Assembly (NCBI GenBank): GCA_016715465.1
Contig: JADKAA010000029.1
Coordinates: forward strand, 2,790,001 to 2,854,000
Direction: 5' to 3'
DNA length: 64,000 nucleotides
From: Saprospiraceae bacterium
Lineage (GTDB): Bacteria > Bacteroidota > Bacteroidia > Chitinophagales > Saprospiraceae
Made by a program: the position numbers and the translations under genes. The notes beneath the pieces were generated by a model. It worked only from the letters and a program-made list of their open reading frames with translations, was not told where the DNA came from and did no database searches. How positions within the stretch are numbered: the stretch's first letter is position 1; each line of letters starts with the position of its first letter. Shown in pieces: positions 62,057 to 64,000 of this stretch.

Positions 62057-64000
62057 CTTTTTTCTTCATCTTTTTGCCCTTGGGGTGTACGAGTTTCATC
62101 TCGTCGATCAGCCTCTTGGCACCGGCAAATTTGTCGATGACAAAGAGCACATACCTTGCATCTACCATGATGTTGCGGCAGATGGAGGCATCGTAGTTGA
62201 TGTCGCTCATGGTACCTTCCCATACCCGGTCAAAATTGAGTCCGATGAGGTTGCCGTGCGCGTCAATGGCGGGACTGCCCGAATTTCCTCCGGTGGTGTG
62301 GTTGGAACCCAGAAAGCAGACCGGCAATTTTCCGGTTTTATCGGCGTAGGGACCGTAGTCTTTATCCTCGTGCAGCTGAATCAGTTTTTGGGAGACATCG
62401 AATTCGTAGTCACCCGGCACATATTTTTCCATCACGCCATCGAGGTAAGTGACCGGGTTGTAATACACCGCATCTTTGGGTTTGTAGCCCTGCACTTTGC
62501 CATACGTCACCCGCAAGGTGGAATTGGCATCCGGATAAAATTTCTTCTCAGGGAAAAGTTCCATCTGTGCCTTCATGTATATGGACTGTAAGCTGTCGAT
62601 CTGCCTTCGGTTTTTTTCAAATTCCGGATTGACATTGAGGCGGATGATTTCATTCCACTCCATGGCCATCTGGTACATGGGGTCATTTTTGATGATGTCG
62701 ATACATTCCTGAGGCGACTTGCCGAGCACGGCCGATGATTTTTCCCAGCTGGTAAAAGGAGACGCGCCGTACAATACATCTCCAAGCACCTCGAAAGACT
62801 TACCTTCGGTGGAAGCGGGCATATATTTTTTGGCCAGGTTATCCCTGCAGATCTGCATAAGGGATACAAAAATCTCTTTGTCGATGTCGGCTGAAAAATC
62901 CTGGTAAAATTCCTGCATGAAGGCAGAAAGCCGGTCTTTCATTTTCAGGTAATCCTTCTCTCCGCTTTTTTCATACGTCTGCACCAGGTTTCGCAGGCTG
63001 CCCATGAGGCGCAGCATTTCAATGTTCCGGTTGGGTGCTTCGCTAAAATAATCCCTCACCAGGCTGGCTTCGAGATTGGCCGTGTACAAGGCATTGAATT
63101 GCGGGATGAGTCCGGTATACTGCTTGGCTTTCATGGCGCGTTTTTCAAACTCGGCCTCAAACGTTTTTTTCTTGCCGACGGCGTTGGTGGATTTAAGTCC
63201 TTTCGCTTCGCCAATCCATTTTTTCCAGGAATTGGCAATGGTGGCGTACTTGGAAGCGTATTTCAACCTGGTGCTTTCGTCATTACGCATGTATTTGTTC
63301 ATGATGTTCAGGGCTGCGTCGCGCACCGCAATTTTGGCAGGATCGGAGTGGGTCATGATCTGATCTACTGCAATGGAAGGAAGGTATTCATCGGTACGGC
63401 CCGGGAAGCCAAAGACCATGGTGAAGTCGCCTTCCTGGATGCCATCCAGTGAAATGGGCATGGAATGTTTGGGCGTGAAGGGTTTGTTGTTTTCAGAAAT
63501 ATCGGCGGGTTCATTGTTGGGTCCTGCATAGATCCTGAACAAGGAAAAATCACCGGTGTGTCTCGGCCATACCCAGTTGTCGGTATCGGCACCAAATTTC
63601 CCAATGGATTCCGGCGGAGTGCCTACGAGTCTCACGTCGTTGTAGCGCACCATAAAAAAGGCCAGGTATTGGTTGCCTGCAAAAAAAGGACGCACCTCCA
63701 GTTCGTGAAATTTATCCAGGGTAAATTTTGATTTGTAGTTCCTGATGTTGATGTCGATGACGGATTGTTTTTCCGCTGCGGACATGCCGGGGGTCACCCC
63801 TTTGAGCACGTCGGTGCTTACGTCGGCGATCTCTTCGATGAAGCGGGCAAAGAGGCCCGGATTGGTCAATTCTTCTGTCGTGTTTTTGGCCCAGTATCCA
63901 TCGCGCAGATAATTTTTTTCCAGTGAGGAGTGGGACTGGATGTTGTCGTAACCGCAATGGTGGTTGGTGAGCAACAGGCCCTGAGAGGAAATCACTTCTG
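62049..64000 (-). CDS. S46-family dipeptidyl-peptidase, DPP11-like (5' end beyond window)
   Basis: 650 residues are present and the frame is open to the right edge, so the signal peptide and first strand are missing. The catalytic His lies in LLTNHHCGYDNIQSHSSL, a conserved Asp region in FGADTDNWVWPRHTGDFSLF and the nucleophile Ser in TGGNSGSPAIDAHGNL. The specificity segment GLNFDRVWEGTMSD has Arg where DPP7-type enzymes have Gly, pointing to the DPP11 subtype, which releases dipeptides with Asp or Glu at the second position. The enzyme should act in the periplasm on oligopeptides. The lysine-rich tail (PKGKKMKKKVK) is a normal end for this family. Confidence 0.9.
   Translation of the reverse strand, partial: EVISSQGLLLTNHHCGYDNIQSHSSLEKNYLRDGYWAKNTTEELTNPGLFARFIEEIADVSTDVLKGVTPGMSAAEKQSVIDINIRNYKSKFTLDKFHELEVRPFFAGNQYLAFFMVRYNDVRLVGTPPESIGKFGADTDNWVWPRHTGDFSLFRIYAGPNNEPADISENNKPFTPKHSMPISLDGIQEGDFTMVFGFPGRTDEYLPSIAVDQIMTHSDPAKIAVRDAALNIMNKYMRNDESTRLKYASKYATIANSWKKWIGEAKGLKSTNAVGKKKTFEAEFEKRAMKAKQYTGLIPQFNALYTANLEASLVRDYFSEAPNRNIEMLRLMGSLRNLVQTYEKSGEKDYLKMKDRLSAFMQEFYQDFSADIDKEIFVSLMQICRDNLAKKYMPASTEGKSFEVLGDVLYGASPFTSWEKSSAVLGKSPQECIDIIKNDPMYQMAMEWNEIIRLNVNPEFEKNRRQIDSLQSIYMKAQMELFPEKKFYPDANSTLRVTYGKVQGYKPKDAVYYNPVTYLDGVMEKYVPGDYEFDVSQKLIQLHEDKDYGPYADKTGKLPVCFLGSNHTTGGNSGSPAIDAHGNLIGLNFDRVWEGTMSDINYDASICRNIMVDARYVLFVIDKFAGAKRLIDEMKLVHPKGKKMKKKVK

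Overview
The window looks like a chromosome segment from a member of the Bacteroidota, probably a Saprospirales/Chitinophagales-type organism. The clues are promoters of the Bacteroidetes form TAnnTTTG, hybrid kinases with TPR or two-component-propeller sensors, an S46 peptidase, TMEM220 and MuiA family proteins, and a REP-type Y1 transposase typical of the phylum. Genus-level placement is inference. No rRNA or tRNA gene was recognised.

Left part (1-20.7 kb): the N-terminus of a sensor kinase runs off the left edge. It is followed by a short repeat cluster, a TMEM220-like membrane protein, an operon of three secreted amidohydrolase-fold proteins (only the middle one keeps the HxH metal site), and ssb. 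Next come a RelE/HigB-like toxin-antitoxin pair, a Cys-rich orphan and a WG-repeat protein. A phosphorelay locus then covers 9.5-20.7 kb: a LytTR regulator facing three hybrid histidine kinases, a receiver and an HPt protein joined by 4-nt overlaps or direct abutment. Two of the kinases share an almost identical output half (545 bp without a mismatch), and two decayed fragments record past duplication and deletion.

Middle part (20.7-49.7 kb): an accessory and defence zone. It holds ParDE, a class II Fic protein, a three-gene HipBST-like system, a GH38 alpha-mannosidase, an IS4-type element that splits a small gene, an OLD-family nuclease, a decayed IS91-type element with its tyrosine recombinase, a DUF2130 protein with a nuclease-like motif, an IS1634-type element, and a type I restriction-modification operon. 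The operon has three extra genes between hsdS and hsdR. After it lies a 1.6-kb array of about 27 hairpin repeats ending at a Y1 (IS200/REP-associated) transposase, then HigBA. A 122-bp two-hairpin module recurs just upstream of fic, hipB and the mannosidase. Large inverted repeats resembling integron attC sites flank several single-gene units. Four genes here (IS4 transposase, IS91 transposase, integrase, hsdM) are frameshifted exactly at A/T homopolymers.

Right part (49.7-64 kb): mostly housekeeping genes. These are a SAM methyltransferase, tryptophanase, a MuiA-like protein, a four-copy tandem array of about 470 bp, a copper-type P-ATPase, a redoxin, a small secreted protein, recX, a DinB-fold protein, a lysine-methyltransferase-like protein, and an S46 peptidase of the DPP11 type that runs off the right edge.
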